From: Paenibacillus tyrphae
Lineage (GTDB): Bacteria > Bacillota > Bacilli > Paenibacillales > NBRC-103111
Assembly (NCBI RefSeq): GCF_027925525.1
Contig: NZ_BSDJ01000033.1
Location: forward strand, 1 to 64,000
DNA length: 64,000 nucleotides
Direction of reading: 5' to 3'
A program made the position numbers and the translations under genes. The notes under the pieces are model-generated. The model did no database searches. It saw nothing but the letters and a program-made list of their open reading frames with translations, and had not been told where the DNA came from. Below are positions 51,235-60,083 of this stretch, one piece after another; the stretch's first letter is position 1; each line of letters starts with the position of its first letter.

Positions 51235-52686
51235 ATGAAACGATGGTCTAAATGGGTACCGGCGGGGCTGGCTTTGTCCCTGGCCGCCACAATGACAGGA
51301 TGCAGCTCGGACAAGCTCGCCGGAGGCGAAGGAGTCAAGCCTTCCGTAACGTTAAAGGAACTGGGTAAGGACGAGAAAGCGAGCATCAAGGTGCTTTTTT
51401 TCGACAAAAATTATTTTTCTCAGCTGTATGGCACCTTGTTCTCCTCCAAATTCCCGAACATCGACGTACAAGTGGTTTCCATGCAAAACATTTTCGATCC
51501 GGGAAAAGACACCAAGAAGGAATTCCAAAAATTGGTTGATGAAGAAAAACCCGACGTGCTTTTACTTCCGACGCCCGAATTGTTCGAGCAATGGGCTTCC
51601 GACGGCAAGCTGCTTCAGCTTGACGATGTCATTCGTCAGGACAAGTTCGATGTCGAGAGCATGATGCCTACCGTCATCGAACAAATCAAGTCCATGGGCG
51701 ACGGCAAGCTGTACGGGCTGGCCCCCTCCTTCTTTAGCAAAGCGCTGTTTTATAACCGGGATCTGTTCGAGAAACACGGCGTGCCGCTACCGAAAAACCA
51801 GATGACGTGGGAAGATGTGCTCGATGTTGCCAAACGTTTTCCGACCAACGGACAGGGAGAGCAGCGCATCTACGGGATGGCCTCGTACTACCAGTTTAAC
51901 GACGGCAAGCCGGTCGGATACGAATACATGAGGGGGATCGGGTCCACCCTGGGCTTGTCCGTCCTTGACCGGGAAAAAGGAACGGTGACCCTCCAATCCG
52001 ACGGCTGGAAAAAGGCGCTGACCCTGGCCGTAGATGCCGTGAAATCAGGAGCAATCTATAATGCCAAAGACAGCAAGCCAATCGAACCGGGAATGACGAT
52101 GGAAGACATCTTCAAGCAAGATTTGTTCGCCACCGGTAAAGCCGCCATGGCCATCGAGGGATCGTACTATATTGAGACGCTTCTGCGGGCCAAGGATTCG
52201 CTCAAGGACGTCAAGCCGGTCAACTGGGATATCGTGACCGTTCCGGTCGATCCGAGAAACCCGGAGGCTTCGGATTCGGTGTCCATTTCGAAGTTTTTTG
52301 CCGTCCATGTCGATTCGCCCAACCAGCGGGCAGCCTGGGAATTGGTCAAATATATCAACAGTGAGGAAGTAGCGAAAGCGGTGTCCTCCTCGAGCCCGGG
52401 CGAGCTGTCCTCCAGAACGGCCTATATCAAAGAACGGGACGGCCGCAGCCTCGAACCGTTCACGATGCTGAAATTGATCCGAAACGGCTATCCGAAAGGC
52501 GCGGAGCCGGTGCCGGCGTCGTTCTACTCTGCCTTCGACCAAATGGCCCAAGCGGAGGTGCAAGCCGTCGTCGAAAGCAAAAAATCGGTCGACGAAGCCC
52601 TCAAAACGATGCAGCAAAAAGGCCAGGACATTTATAACAAAGCCAAACAGGAACAAAAAAATACGGAACAGAAAGGGCAGGGCTAA
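51235..52686 (+). CDS. Solute-binding lipoprotein of the ECF regulon
   Basis: The 483-aa lipoprotein has a signal ending ATMTGC followed by SSDK. Family-1 type lobes follow (IKVLFFDKNYFSQLYGTLFSSKFPNIDVQVV; KLYGLAPSFFSKALFYNRDLFEKHGVPLP; RAAWELVKYINSEEVAK). It is a close paralogue in outline of the anti-sigma-linked binding domains. It has its own ECF-type promoter and heads an operon with a PAP2-type protein and a GH26 enzyme. No transporter is encoded. It may bind the same sugar as the sensor or amplify the signal. Confidence 0.85.
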   Translation: MKRWSKWVPAGLALSLAATMTGCSSDKLAGGEGVKPSVTLKELGKDEKASIKVLFFDKNYFSQLYGTLFSSKFPNIDVQVVSMQNIFDPGKDTKKEFQKLVDEEKPDVLLLPTPELFEQWASDGKLLQLDDVIRQDKFDVESMMPTVIEQIKSMGDGKLYGLAPSFFSKALFYNRDLFEKHGVPLPKNQMTWEDVLDVAKRFPTNGQGEQRIYGMASYYQFNDGKPVGYEYMRGIGSTLGLSVLDREKGTVTLQSDGWKKALTLAVDAVKSGAIYNAKDSKPIEPGMTMEDIFKQDLFATGKAAMAIEGSYYIETLLRAKDSLKDVKPVNWDIVTVPVDPRNPEASDSVSISKFFAVHVDSPNQRAAWELVKYINSEEVAKAVSSSSPGELSSRTAYIKERDGRSLEPFTMLKLIRNGYPKGAEPVPASFYSAFDQMAQAEVQAVVESKKSVDEALKTMQQKGQDIYNKAKQEQKNTEQKGQG

Positions 52687-52706
52687 CCGGGTTGGGAAAT
52701 CGAACG

Positions 52707-53612
52707 ATGTCGGAGAAGTCAAAACGATGGACAAATGGAATCGACTGGACGATGTGCGGTATTTTAGCATCGATTTACTTGGTTTGGCGCATCGGCACCG
52801 TCGGCGGCTGGACCTTGGAGTGCTGGGTTCTGCTTTTGATTTGCCTGGTTGGGGTGCGAAAGGACCAGGTTGACGTCGAATGGATGAAATTTTTGGCGGT
52901 TGGGGTTCCGCTTCTCGGGGTGTTCTATTATTTCTACGGCACCGGGAACGGTCTCTGGTGGTCTATCGCCTACCGGATGTTTCAGAATAACCTTCATATC
53001 TGGAACTGGGACAGCATGATGAATAGCATTCCGTTCAATGATGCGGCATGGGCCCGGACGATCAGCCATCCGAGGCTGGATAAAACCATGGTATGGATTT
53101 ATAACTACGGGTTCGTGCTCTCGCTCTGGATCTGCATCGTGCGCAGCTATTGGACCCGCAGCGTGAAAAAAATGCTGTCCTACGCCTTGTCGGGCCATCT
53201 GCTGCAATTCCCGCTCATTTTGCCGTTCTATCATTTGATCCTGCTGCGCGAGGTGTGGTGGGTGAAAGGACAGCCCGATTTGCTCGGCCGCCAGTTCGCC
53301 ACGGAGAATGATTTGCTGACGAATGTCATGAACTGCTTCCCGAGCATGCATACGTCGATTTCATTCGCGATGCTGCTGCTGGCGCTGCGCGAGCGGGACC
53401 GTATTTTCAAATACGTCATGGTGACCTATTGCTCTGCCATCATCTTCTCGACGATGTATTTGCAGATCCACTGGGTGCTGGATGTCATCGCAGGCATGCT
53501 GTTCGCCTACGGTGTCGTCAAGCTTGCGGATACCGTCATCTATTGGGGATGCAAGCTCCTTCCCGCCCGGTTTAACAAGCTTTATGCGGCAGCGGAAGGA
53601 AGAGCCGGATGA
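52707..53612 (+). CDS. PAP2-superfamily membrane protein
   Basis: A 301-aa protein with about six membrane segments. The conserved active-site pieces are NCFPSMHTSISFAMLLLAL (PSMHT, catalytic His) and STMYLQIHWVLDVIAGMLFAYG (H-x6-D pattern). It belongs to the lipid phosphatase/inositol-phosphorylceramide-synthase-like branch. The substrate is unknown; a role in lipid carrier or glycolipid turnover during envelope or polysaccharide change is a guess. Its stop overlaps the GH26 start (ATGA). Confidence 0.8.
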   Translation: MSEKSKRWTNGIDWTMCGILASIYLVWRIGTVGGWTLECWVLLLICLVGVRKDQVDVEWMKFLAVGVPLLGVFYYFYGTGNGLWWSIAYRMFQNNLHIWNWDSMMNSIPFNDAAWARTISHPRLDKTMVWIYNYGFVLSLWICIVRSYWTRSVKKMLSYALSGHLLQFPLILPFYHLILLREVWWVKGQPDLLGRQFATENDLLTNVMNCFPSMHTSISFAMLLLALRERDRIFKYVMVTYCSAIIFSTMYLQIHWVLDVIAGMLFAYGVVKLADTVIYWGCKLLPARFNKLYAAAEGRAG

Positions 53613-55093
53613 AGCTCAAAAAAACGCACGTCATTTCCGGCGTCGTATTCGCCGCTCTGCTCGGCGTCTTTATCGCGCAATCCATGGTCTCCGAGCCTAT
53701 GGCGACGTATACCGATTTGCCTTATGGGTATGAGCTGAGCTATCCGAAGCAAATGAAAGTCGACCGTTCCTGGCCCGGGGTCCGAACGCGCTTGTGTGAC
53801 GAAACGACCCAAATTGACGTGTATTACGATAATTTCAACGGTACCGTATCCGACGCCGCCACGTATATCGGGTACGGCAACCGGTTTATCGAGAATACGA
53901 AGGATCACCGCGTAACCATGAACGAAACCAAGACGGTGGGCGGCCTGTCCGTCCATCTGCTGAAATGGGAGCGCGATAAGCTCAAGCACGTGGAGAACGA
54001 CAAGCCCTACTACGCCAGCGCGGAAATTGTCAAGAACGACAAAGAAGTCTACACCATCGCGATCAAGTCCGCCCGGCCCATCACGAATGACGAGAAGATC
54101 GTGAATTCGTTCCGGGTCATTCCGCCTCAGGGGGACAAGCCGGAGCTTGGCACGGTGACCAAGAAGGCGCCGCTCAAAACAAATCTGGAAACGGCAGAAG
54201 AGTACCGCAAGCTGTTTATGACGGACGGCCTGAAATGGGGCATTTACGAGCGGTCGGCTCCGGGTAAAATGGATCTTCTTCATGCGCTGGAGCAGAAGCT
54301 GGACTACAAGTTCGGTCTGTTGATCCTGTACAAGTCCTTATCGACGGGCTTTCCGGCGGACGATTTAAAAAACGCGTACGATGACAACCGCCTTGTCCAA
54401 TTGACGCTGCAAACGATGCGGTTCGGCGAACAGAACCCCAGCGTGATGTACGACATTTTGAACGGAAAATATGACGAGTTTTTCACGAAATACGCGCAGG
54501 ACATCAAGGCGTTCGGCCATCCGCTGCTGTTCCGGCTGAACAACGAGATGAACGGAGACTGGGTGCCTTATTCCGCCTATCACAACTCCAAGGACCCGGA
54601 GCTGTATACGGAGGTCTGGAAATATATTTACCGGACCTTCCAGAGCCAGGGCGTCAATAACGTCCTGTGGGTATGGAACCCGAATCACTCGTCCAAGCCC
54701 GAATTCCAGTGGAATCATCCGCTGCTATATTATCCGGGCGACGACTACGTCGACGTGGTCGGGCTGACCGCGTACAATACCGGCACCTATTACCCGGGCG
54801 AGCAGTGGAGCACGTTCGACGAGCTGTATGCGCCATTGTACGCCCGATACAGCAAATGGTTCGAACAGCCGCTCATGATCACGGAATTCGCCTCCAGTTC
54901 GGTCGGCGGAGATAAAGCGCAGTGGGTGGATCATATGTTCAAGGACATCAAAAAATATCCCAAGCTGAAAGCGGCCATCTGGTGGAGCCATACGGATTTC
55001 GATCCGGACGACCGGCCGGCCCGCAAATATAAGCTGGACGAAACGCCGGAGCTGGTCGAGCGGTTCCGTCAGCATTTGCAGGAATATAAGTAG
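53609..55093 (+). CDS. GH26-like glycoside hydrolase, membrane-anchored
   Basis: The 494-aa protein has an N-terminal anchor or signal (VISGVVFAALLGVFIAQSM), a 150-residue domain of unknown type, and a catalytic GH26 barrel from about residue 195. Glu313 in RLNNEMNGDW is the acid/base and Glu426 in MITEFASSS the nucleophile. WVWNPNHSSKPEFQWNHPLLYYPGDDYVDVVGL matches the family. GH26 enzymes include mannanases and beta-1,3-xylanases; specificity is unknown. It ends the ECF-controlled operon, probably attacking a polysaccharide sensed by that system. Confidence 0.85.
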   Translation: MKLKKTHVISGVVFAALLGVFIAQSMVSEPMATYTDLPYGYELSYPKQMKVDRSWPGVRTRLCDETTQIDVYYDNFNGTVSDAATYIGYGNRFIENTKDHRVTMNETKTVGGLSVHLLKWERDKLKHVENDKPYYASAEIVKNDKEVYTIAIKSARPITNDEKIVNSFRVIPPQGDKPELGTVTKKAPLKTNLETAEEYRKLFMTDGLKWGIYERSAPGKMDLLHALEQKLDYKFGLLILYKSLSTGFPADDLKNAYDDNRLVQLTLQTMRFGEQNPSVMYDILNGKYDEFFTKYAQDIKAFGHPLLFRLNNEMNGDWVPYSAYHNSKDPELYTEVWKYIYRTFQSQGVNNVLWVWNPNHSSKPEFQWNHPLLYYPGDDYVDVVGLTAYNTGTYYPGEQWSTFDELYAPLYARYSKWFEQPLMITEFASSSVGGDKAQWVDHMFKDIKKYPKLKAAIWWSHTDFDPDDRPARKYKLDETPELVERFRQHLQEYK

Positions 55094-55135
55094 TCCCGGA
55101 GCGGAGGCAGCAGGCAATCCCTTGCTGCCCCGTTT

Positions 55136-55161
55136 GTTTCATCGCTTCCGTGCAAGGGTAA
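55136..55161 (+). promoter_or_regulatory. Sigma-B-type promoter of glsB-ytxH
   Basis: GTTTCA, 14 bases, GGGTAA, the sigma-B consensus, about 48 bases before the glsB-like start. Same sequence pair as the rsbV promoter in this window. Confidence 0.75.
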
Positions 55162-55208
55162 AAAGAGGCAAGCCCGTCAGTCCACCTTCCAAAAGGAGCG
55201 TGAAGAAG

Positions 55209-55466
55209 ATGATAAGCTTGCTGATTACCTTACTTATGGCGGTTGTGATCGGTGCGATCGGGTCCGCCCTTGCGCCGGGAGCGATGCCGGGAGGCATCAT
55301 TGGTTCCATGATCGCCGGGTTCGTCGGCGCTTGGCTCGGCTATCTGCTGCTCGGTTCCTGGGGACCCGTCATCGGCGGCTTCGCCGTCGTACCTGCGATT
55401 ATCGGCGCAGCGTTGTTCGTCTTCCTGCTCGGTCTCGTAGCCAAAGGCCTCAACCGTACAGCATAA
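55209..55466 (+). CDS. GlsB/YeaQ/YmgE-family stress membrane protein
   Basis: The 85-aa protein has three membrane segments with glycine-rich turns (APGAMPGGIIGSMIAGFVGAWLGYLLLG), the transglycosylase-associated family pattern. AAAGGAG is 10 bases before the ATG; the longer frame upstream contains the promoter. Stress-induced function is supported by the sigma-B-type promoter. The YtxH gene follows at 59 bases and is likely cotranscribed. Confidence 0.88.
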   Translation: MISLLITLLMAVVIGAIGSALAPGAMPGGIIGSMIAGFVGAWLGYLLLGSWGPVIGGFAVVPAIIGAALFVFLLGLVAKGLNRTA

Positions 55467-55525
55467 GCTTCAAGTCGCACCGTCTCTAGCGGATTCCCAA
55501 TACGAATGCAAAGGAGCGATGAAGC

Positions 55526-55966
55526 ATGACTACGGCAAATACAGCCAATGAAAGCAAAAGCAATCTGCTGCTCGGAACGTTGATCGGAGGCGCCGCCGGG
55601 GCGCTGATCGCCCTCTTGCTGGCGCCGAAATCCGGACGCGAGCTGCGCAGCGACCTGATGGACGCCATGCAAACCTTGCAGAGCAAAGGCCAGGAGTTGA
55701 TGGCCGCCTGCAAGGAGAAAGCTTCCGAAACCGTCGAAGCGGTGCGGGAGCAAGGCAGCCAATTGGCAGACAAAGCGCACGACATGACGGACCGCGTCGC
55801 GGAAGCGTCCCATCAAGTGATTGACCGTGCGGCCGACGTGACCCAAGATAAGGTGGAGAAAGCGCAATCCGCCGGCCACCGTGCCCTCGATAACGCGAAG
55901 AGCACTTCCCACAAGGCAATCGATCAGGCCGACCGCGCGGTAGGTGCAACGGCATCGAAGCAATAG
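55526..55966 (+). CDS. YtxH-domain general stress protein
   Basis: The 146-aa protein has one N-terminal membrane segment (LLLGTLIGGAAGALIALLLAPKSGRE, the YtxH signature). A long amphipathic helix with many Ala, Lys, Asp and Gln follows, probably a coiled coil. YtxH proteins are sigma-B-controlled in B. subtilis. It lies just after the GlsB-like gene and shares its promoter. Confidence 0.88.
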   Translation: MTTANTANESKSNLLLGTLIGGAAGALIALLLAPKSGRELRSDLMDAMQTLQSKGQELMAACKEKASETVEAVREQGSQLADKAHDMTDRVAEASHQVIDRAADVTQDKVEKAQSAGHRALDNAKSTSHKAIDQADRAVGATASKQ

Positions 55967-56008
55967 CGGTATTGCCTAAATAAGCGGGCTCAAAAACTGC
56001 TGCGAACC

Positions 56009-56041
56009 AAACTGTCTCTTGTATGAAGAAGGGACAGTTTG
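56009..56041. terminator. Terminator between ytxH and the hydrolase
   Basis: CAAACTGTC pairs with GACAGTTTG around a long loop, followed by TTCGTTTTTT. It separates convergent genes. Confidence 0.7.
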
Positions 56042-56066
56042 TTCGTTTTTTGCGCCTGGCCGGATT

Positions 56067-56597
56067 TTAAAACCGGACAACGCTTGAGTGAACCATGGCG
56101 GCAAATTGAGTAAGGATACGATGATGATGGTTTATAATTTGTTCTGCCGTCAATTCATCGGAATCGTAGGTACTATGGCAATCTTTTGCCAATTCTACTT
56201 GATAGCCTCGCGAATAAGCGCTTTTCACCGTTGTATCGACGCAATACTCGGTTTGAACGCCACACATCACTAACGTGTCGATACCATGATCCCGCAGCTG
56301 CGCATGGAGCTCGGACTCCAAAAACGAGTCCGCATGATGTTTAATGATGACATGATCTTGTGCGGCGGGAGCGATCTGTGGATGTACTTGCCATAGCGGT
56401 TGATTCTCGGATCTTAAAGAACCTTCCGGCTCGGTATACATGATATAGAAAACGGGCGAATTTTCCTGCCTGGCTTTATCGATCAAGCGCTTTGTATTTT
56501 CAAGCAGTTGTTCTTCTTGATAAATCGCTTTTCCGCCGTAATCTTTCCATACAAAAGGCATAACCTGCATGTCGATAATAAGCAGTGCTTTTTTCAC
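56067..56597 (-). CDS. Isochorismatase-family cysteine hydrolase
   Basis: The 176-aa enzyme has the catalytic triad of the family: Asp9 in LLIIDMQ, Lys86 in HVIIKHH and Cys119 in GVQTEYCVDTT. It could hydrolyse isochorismate, nicotinamide or related amides; the substrate is not evident. It follows the next regulator gene by one base and is cotranscribed with it. Confidence 0.85.
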   Translation of the reverse strand: MKKALLIIDMQVMPFVWKDYGGKAIYQEEQLLENTKRLIDKARQENSPVFYIMYTEPEGSLRSENQPLWQVHPQIAPAAQDHVIIKHHADSFLESELHAQLRDHGIDTLVMCGVQTEYCVDTTVKSAYSRGYQVELAKDCHSTYDSDELTAEQIINHHHRILTQFAAMVHSSVVRF

Positions 56598-56598
56598 T

Positions 56599-57222
56599 TC
56601 AGGTAACCCTCCTTGTTCCCTTTTTCAATTTCTCATGTTTCCATAATCCGTGGCGGGTGCAGTACGTATACAGCGTTCCGCCGTGCATTTGGGGGAAACG
56701 TAATTCTGCGTTTTGTTCCGGGTACAATTTCATGAACAGCAGCCTGTCATAAGAGATATAAGCGACAAAGGAGATATGATGATCTCTGCTCATTTCATGT
56801 TGAATGGTAATATAGTAATCATCTTCAATCTCCTCAACGGCGATTTTGTGTTCATCGTTCTCCGCCGGCATTGGAAGCAATTCCTTCAATAGTCTGCCGC
56901 AGCATGAAATGCTTGTGGCCCCCGTACTTGTCATGACATTGCCACAGCTTGGACATGCGTAAAATTTGATTTGATTCATGTTTCCTCTGTCCTGTTCATT
57001 CGGATTTAATTCCCCCGATAAAAGCTTTTCCATATTTACTCCCAATATTTTGGATAGCTCGCCAAGCAAGGATACATCGGGACACCCTAATCCGCGTTCC
57101 CATTTTGAAATCGTCTTATCGCTGATATTCATAAGATCAGCCAAGTCCTTCTGCGTCATGTCTTTCTCTTTACGAAGACGCAAAATGAGTCCTCCCACTT
57201 TATTGCAGTCCACATTGTCCAC
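56599..57222 (-). CDS. XRE regulator with C-terminal zinc-ribbon domain
   Basis: The 207-aa protein has an XRE helix-turn-helix (RKEKDMTQKDLADLMNISDKTISKWERGLGCPDVSLLGELSKILGV). Then comes a Cys-rich part (CPSCGNVMTSTGATSISCCGRLL), and a beta-rich C-terminal domain with conserved His (HEMSRDHHISFVAYISYDR). Such HTH plus helper-domain proteins occur in Bacillota with unknown ligands. It leads an operon with the isochorismatase-family gene, whose product may act on its effector. Confidence 0.8.
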   Translation of the reverse strand: MDNVDCNKVGGLILRLRKEKDMTQKDLADLMNISDKTISKWERGLGCPDVSLLGELSKILGVNMEKLLSGELNPNEQDRGNMNQIKFYACPSCGNVMTSTGATSISCCGRLLKELLPMPAENDEHKIAVEEIEDDYYITIQHEMSRDHHISFVAYISYDRLLFMKLYPEQNAELRFPQMHGGTLYTYCTRHGLWKHEKLKKGTRRVT

Positions 57223-57411
57223 CCCCTATAACTCTAGAATATCGGCTAATTCTGCCCTTCTCAATAAACGCTCCGTAGAGTGCGGCAGTGAAAAGCGAAA
57301 TCCTACGGGACATCGTTTAGGAGTACTAGCTTAAGTTAGTACTCGTCATGACCAAGCGTTGCCGTTTATGATGAACGGAAGACAGGAACAGAAGGGTGAC
57401 AAATAACAGAT

Positions 57412-58095
57412 ATGGACCGATTCAAGCTTGCCATTTTATTCCTTGGCCCGACGGTCATGATTGCGGCCGGGCTGCAGGGTCTGCACAGCGTCCCGCTTAC
57501 GTTCGCTTTGTTCTACGGCTGGCTGCTGCTGGTTCCTTTAGGAAGCTACGTTCTCCACCGCCAAACAGCGGATCTCGCCGAGCCCAGGATTGAGAGCGGT
57601 CGGAAGCAGCAATGGCAAAAGACCGATATCCTCCTGGGCATCGGCTCGGGCGCGGCGTTTTTCGGGGCGATCGTTGCCGCTGCCGTCCAGTTTCATCCGT
57701 TATTTCTGGATATTCCGCGGCTAAAAGGGCTGCTGCAGGAGTGGCATTTTTCCGGGGAACATACGATATGGCTCGTGTTGGTGCTGCTGGTGTTAAACCC
57801 GCTGCTGGAGGAAACGTACTGGAGAGGATATGTGCTGCGGAAGCTGACGGACGGCAAAATACGCCCTGCTGTGGCCGTCTTTCTAACCTCCTTGTTCTAC
57901 AGTCTGTACCATGTGCTGTCGATCGTGCTGATCTTCGAACGTCCTTGGAATATCGCGCTGGTGCTTCCCATCTTCGCCGCCGGTCTCTTTTGGGGCTGGA
58001 TGCGTCTCCGCCATGCCTCGCTGACCGGCTCCGTTCTGAGCCACAGCTTCGCAGATGCAGGCATCATGTGCATTTATTTTCTTTATCTGAGCTAG
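57412..58095 (+). CDS. CPBP-family intramembrane protease-like protein
   Basis: The 227-aa polytopic protein has the CPBP/Rce1-like motif LLEETYWRGYVLRKL (E-E-x3-R) and later His segments (FYSLYHV, SHSFADAGIM), with about six membrane segments. Such proteins cleave substrates inside the membrane or protect against bacteriocins. No bacteriocin gene is near. A hairpin terminator lies just downstream. Confidence 0.82.
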   Translation: MDRFKLAILFLGPTVMIAAGLQGLHSVPLTFALFYGWLLLVPLGSYVLHRQTADLAEPRIESGRKQQWQKTDILLGIGSGAAFFGAIVAAAVQFHPLFLDIPRLKGLLQEWHFSGEHTIWLVLVLLVLNPLLEETYWRGYVLRKLTDGKIRPAVAVFLTSLFYSLYHVLSIVLIFERPWNIALVLPIFAAGLFWGWMRLRHASLTGSVLSHSFADAGIMCIYFLYLS

Positions 58096-58114
58096 CCTTG
58101 TGCGGACAAAGCAA

Positions 58115-58137
58115 AACCGGGGCCGTCAGCCCCGGTT
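58115..58137. terminator. Terminator between convergent genes
   Basis: AACCGGGGC pairs exactly with GCCCCGGTT; it overlaps the last codons of the minus-strand gene and serves both directions. Confidence 0.8.
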
Positions 58138-58443
58138 CAGATGCTCGATCCACAAGTCTTCCGTGAGATGCTCCTTTAAACAGAAGGCAACCGGGATACG
58201 CTCCCGCTCCGGCTTCACAAAATGCCCGTTGTCCAAGTAATAGCCGTGCTCTTTGGCCGTCGACAGCATTTTGCAAAATTGCTCTGCCGCCCTGATCGCT
58301 TCCTCTTTATCTGAAAACGTTTCCAAAACGTTTCCGAATCCCAACGGATTAGCTGCAGCCTGAATGGACAAATGGTACTTTCCACCTTCCTCGCGAACCA
58401 GCACTTCGCTTCCATGACATTTGATGGTGTGTTTGACCTTCAT
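58126..58443 (-). CDS. Hypothetical protein, 105 aa
   Basis: A small soluble protein starting MKVKHTIKCHG after an AAGGCGG. The first half suggests a small alpha-beta domain (SEVLVREEGGKYHLSIQAAANPLG), the rest a helical segment with LLYYLDN-like turns (AEQFCKMLSTAKEHGYYLDNGHFV). No family recognised. It stands alone upstream of the PNPO-like gene. Confidence 0.55.
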   Translation of the reverse strand: MKVKHTIKCHGSEVLVREEGGKYHLSIQAAANPLGFGNVLETFSDKEEAIRAAEQFCKMLSTAKEHGYYLDNGHFVKPERERIPVAFCLKEHLTEDLWIEHLNRG

Positions 58444-58670
58444 GATCTTCACCGCCTTGATCTTGGGAATATGAAGTGTTGCTTAAGCTTTATTACCCGC
58501 AGCCCGTCCGCCTGAAACGGCCGTTCGCAAGCAGTTGCTGCCTGTCTGTCTGATACGCCTGCCAGCACAACGATAGGCAATCCCTATAAACGGAATATGC
58601 AATACGTATTTCCCAAACAAGCTCCAAGGGCGCATACTGTTACACAAAAGAAAAAAAGGAGATCTCGCCT

Positions 58671-59279
58671 ATGGGAAAACTGTTTCCGGCCCTGCTTCCC
58701 GAGCATGAAGCATTTATTCGCAAGCAGCGCCTCTTCTTCGTCGGGTCCGCCCCGCTGCAGGCGGAAGGTCATGTGAACCTCTCGCCCAAAGGGTACGATG
58801 TATTTCGAATCGTCTCGCCGACCGAAGTAGGTTATTTGGACTTGACCGGCAGCGGGAATGAAACGAGCGCGCACTTGGAGGAAAACGGCCGGATTACGCT
58901 GATGTTCGTTGCGTTCGAAGGGCCCCCTCTCATCTTGAGGCTGTACGGAAAGGGCCGCGTCATCCTGCCCGGGACCGCCGACTGGGAGACGTGGGCGCCC
59001 CGCTTCGAGCTGCTTCCCGGAGCGCGGCAAATTATCGGCGTCGACGTTCATGCCGTGAAAACCTCCTGCGGGTTCAGCGTTCCCTTTTACTCGTACGACA
59101 GAGAACGCGATACGCTGCAGCGGTGGGCCGCGACGAAACGCGACGACGAGCTGAACGATTACTGGCGCAGCAAAAACGCCGAAAGTATGGACGGCATTCC
59201 GACGCCGCTCGGCCGGCGGATCGCCGAAAACGCTCCCTTCGAGGACGAACGGGGCGCCAACGAAAAAACTCGCCCTTAG
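58671..59279 (+). CDS. Pyridoxamine 5'-phosphate oxidase-like flavin-binding protein
   Basis: The 202-aa protein has the split-barrel family features: QRLFFVGSAPLQAEGHVNLSPKGYDVF, VGYLDLTGSGNETSAHLEENGRITLMFVAFEGPPLILRLYGKGRVI, and the C-terminal RLDR-like sequence replaced here by RWAATKRDDE. It probably binds FMN and reduces or binds a small substrate. Neighbouring sigB suggests, without proof, a stress role. A hairpin terminator overlaps its stop. Confidence 0.82.
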   Translation: MGKLFPALLPEHEAFIRKQRLFFVGSAPLQAEGHVNLSPKGYDVFRIVSPTEVGYLDLTGSGNETSAHLEENGRITLMFVAFEGPPLILRLYGKGRVILPGTADWETWAPRFELLPGARQIIGVDVHAVKTSCGFSVPFYSYDRERDTLQRWAATKRDDELNDYWRSKNAESMDGIPTPLGRRIAENAPFEDERGANEKTRP

Positions 59280-59294
59280 CTGCAAAGGGCGAGT
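59268..59294. terminator. Bidirectional terminator between the PNPO-like gene and sigB
   Basis: ACTCGCCCTT pairs exactly with AAGGGCGAGT, overlapping the stop of one gene and touching the other. Confidence 0.82.
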
Positions 59295-60083
59295 CTACGA
59301 ACCTAAACCGATATCGCCGGCTCCCGGCTCGGTAAAATAATTTTTCAGCTTGTCGAGGGCCCGCTTCTGAATGCGCGACACGCTCATCTGCGAAACGCCG
59401 AGCTGATTCGCAATCGTCCGCTGCGACTGGCCCTCCACATAGGCGAGATGCAGCACCTGCTGCTCCTCCGGCTTCAGATGGACGAGCGCCTCTTGCAAGG
59501 CGAGGCGGTTCTCGACCCGCACATATGCGTCGCTCGGGCTGCCGATCACATCGCCGATCGTGGATCCGTTATCTTCCGTGGATAATGGAGTATCCAGCGA
59601 GACGTAGTGATAATAATCGCGTCCGGCGAGAATTTCGATCGTTTCCTCGACCGACAGTTCCATCTCCGCGGCGATTTCATCGATATTGGGCGAGCGCTCC
59701 AGCTTCACCGTGAGCATGTCCACAACCTGCTGAATCTGATTGCCTTTTTCCTTGATTCGCCTCGGAACCTGGACATACCAGGATTTGTCGCGCAAATAAT
59801 TTTTCATATGGCCGATGACGCTTTTCATCATATAGGCTTCAAACTGCACGCCCATCGACAGATCGAACTGCTTCAGCAGCTTCAATACCGACATTTGCCC
59901 CACTTGGTACAGGTCTTCGAACAGATCGGGGCGATTGCGTGACATTTTGCCGGCCGCCATCTTGACCATAGGCTCGTACTGCTGCAGCAGAACCGTAGCC
60001 GTATCGTTGCAGCCGGTTTCTTGATACCTTACGATGAGCTCCTCGGCACTCGCATTGGCAAATCGCTCCGAATTAAGTTTCAT
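59295..60083 (-). CDS. sigB: General stress sigma factor SigB
   Basis: The 262-aa protein has sigma-70 region 2 (DLYQVGQMSVLKLLKQFDLSMGVQFEAYMMKSVIGHMKNYLRDKSW), region 3 (VPRRIKEKGNQIQQVV) and region 4 (LKPEEQQVLHLAYVEGQSQRTIANQLGVSQMSVSRIQKRALDKL). It follows RsbW with a 4-base overlap. Four GTTTCA-N14/15-GGGTAA promoters lie within 6 kb, the expected target sites. Regulation is by the upstream RsbV/RsbW switch. GAGG lies 7 bases before the ATG. Confidence 0.93.
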   Translation of the reverse strand: MKLNSERFANASAEELIVRYQETGCNDTATVLLQQYEPMVKMAAGKMSRNRPDLFEDLYQVGQMSVLKLLKQFDLSMGVQFEAYMMKSVIGHMKNYLRDKSWYVQVPRRIKEKGNQIQQVVDMLTVKLERSPNIDEIAAEMELSVEETIEILAGRDYYHYVSLDTPLSTEDNGSTIGDVIGSPSDAYVRVENRLALQEALVHLKPEEQQVLHLAYVEGQSQRTIANQLGVSQMSVSRIQKRALDKLKNYFTEPGAGDIGLGS

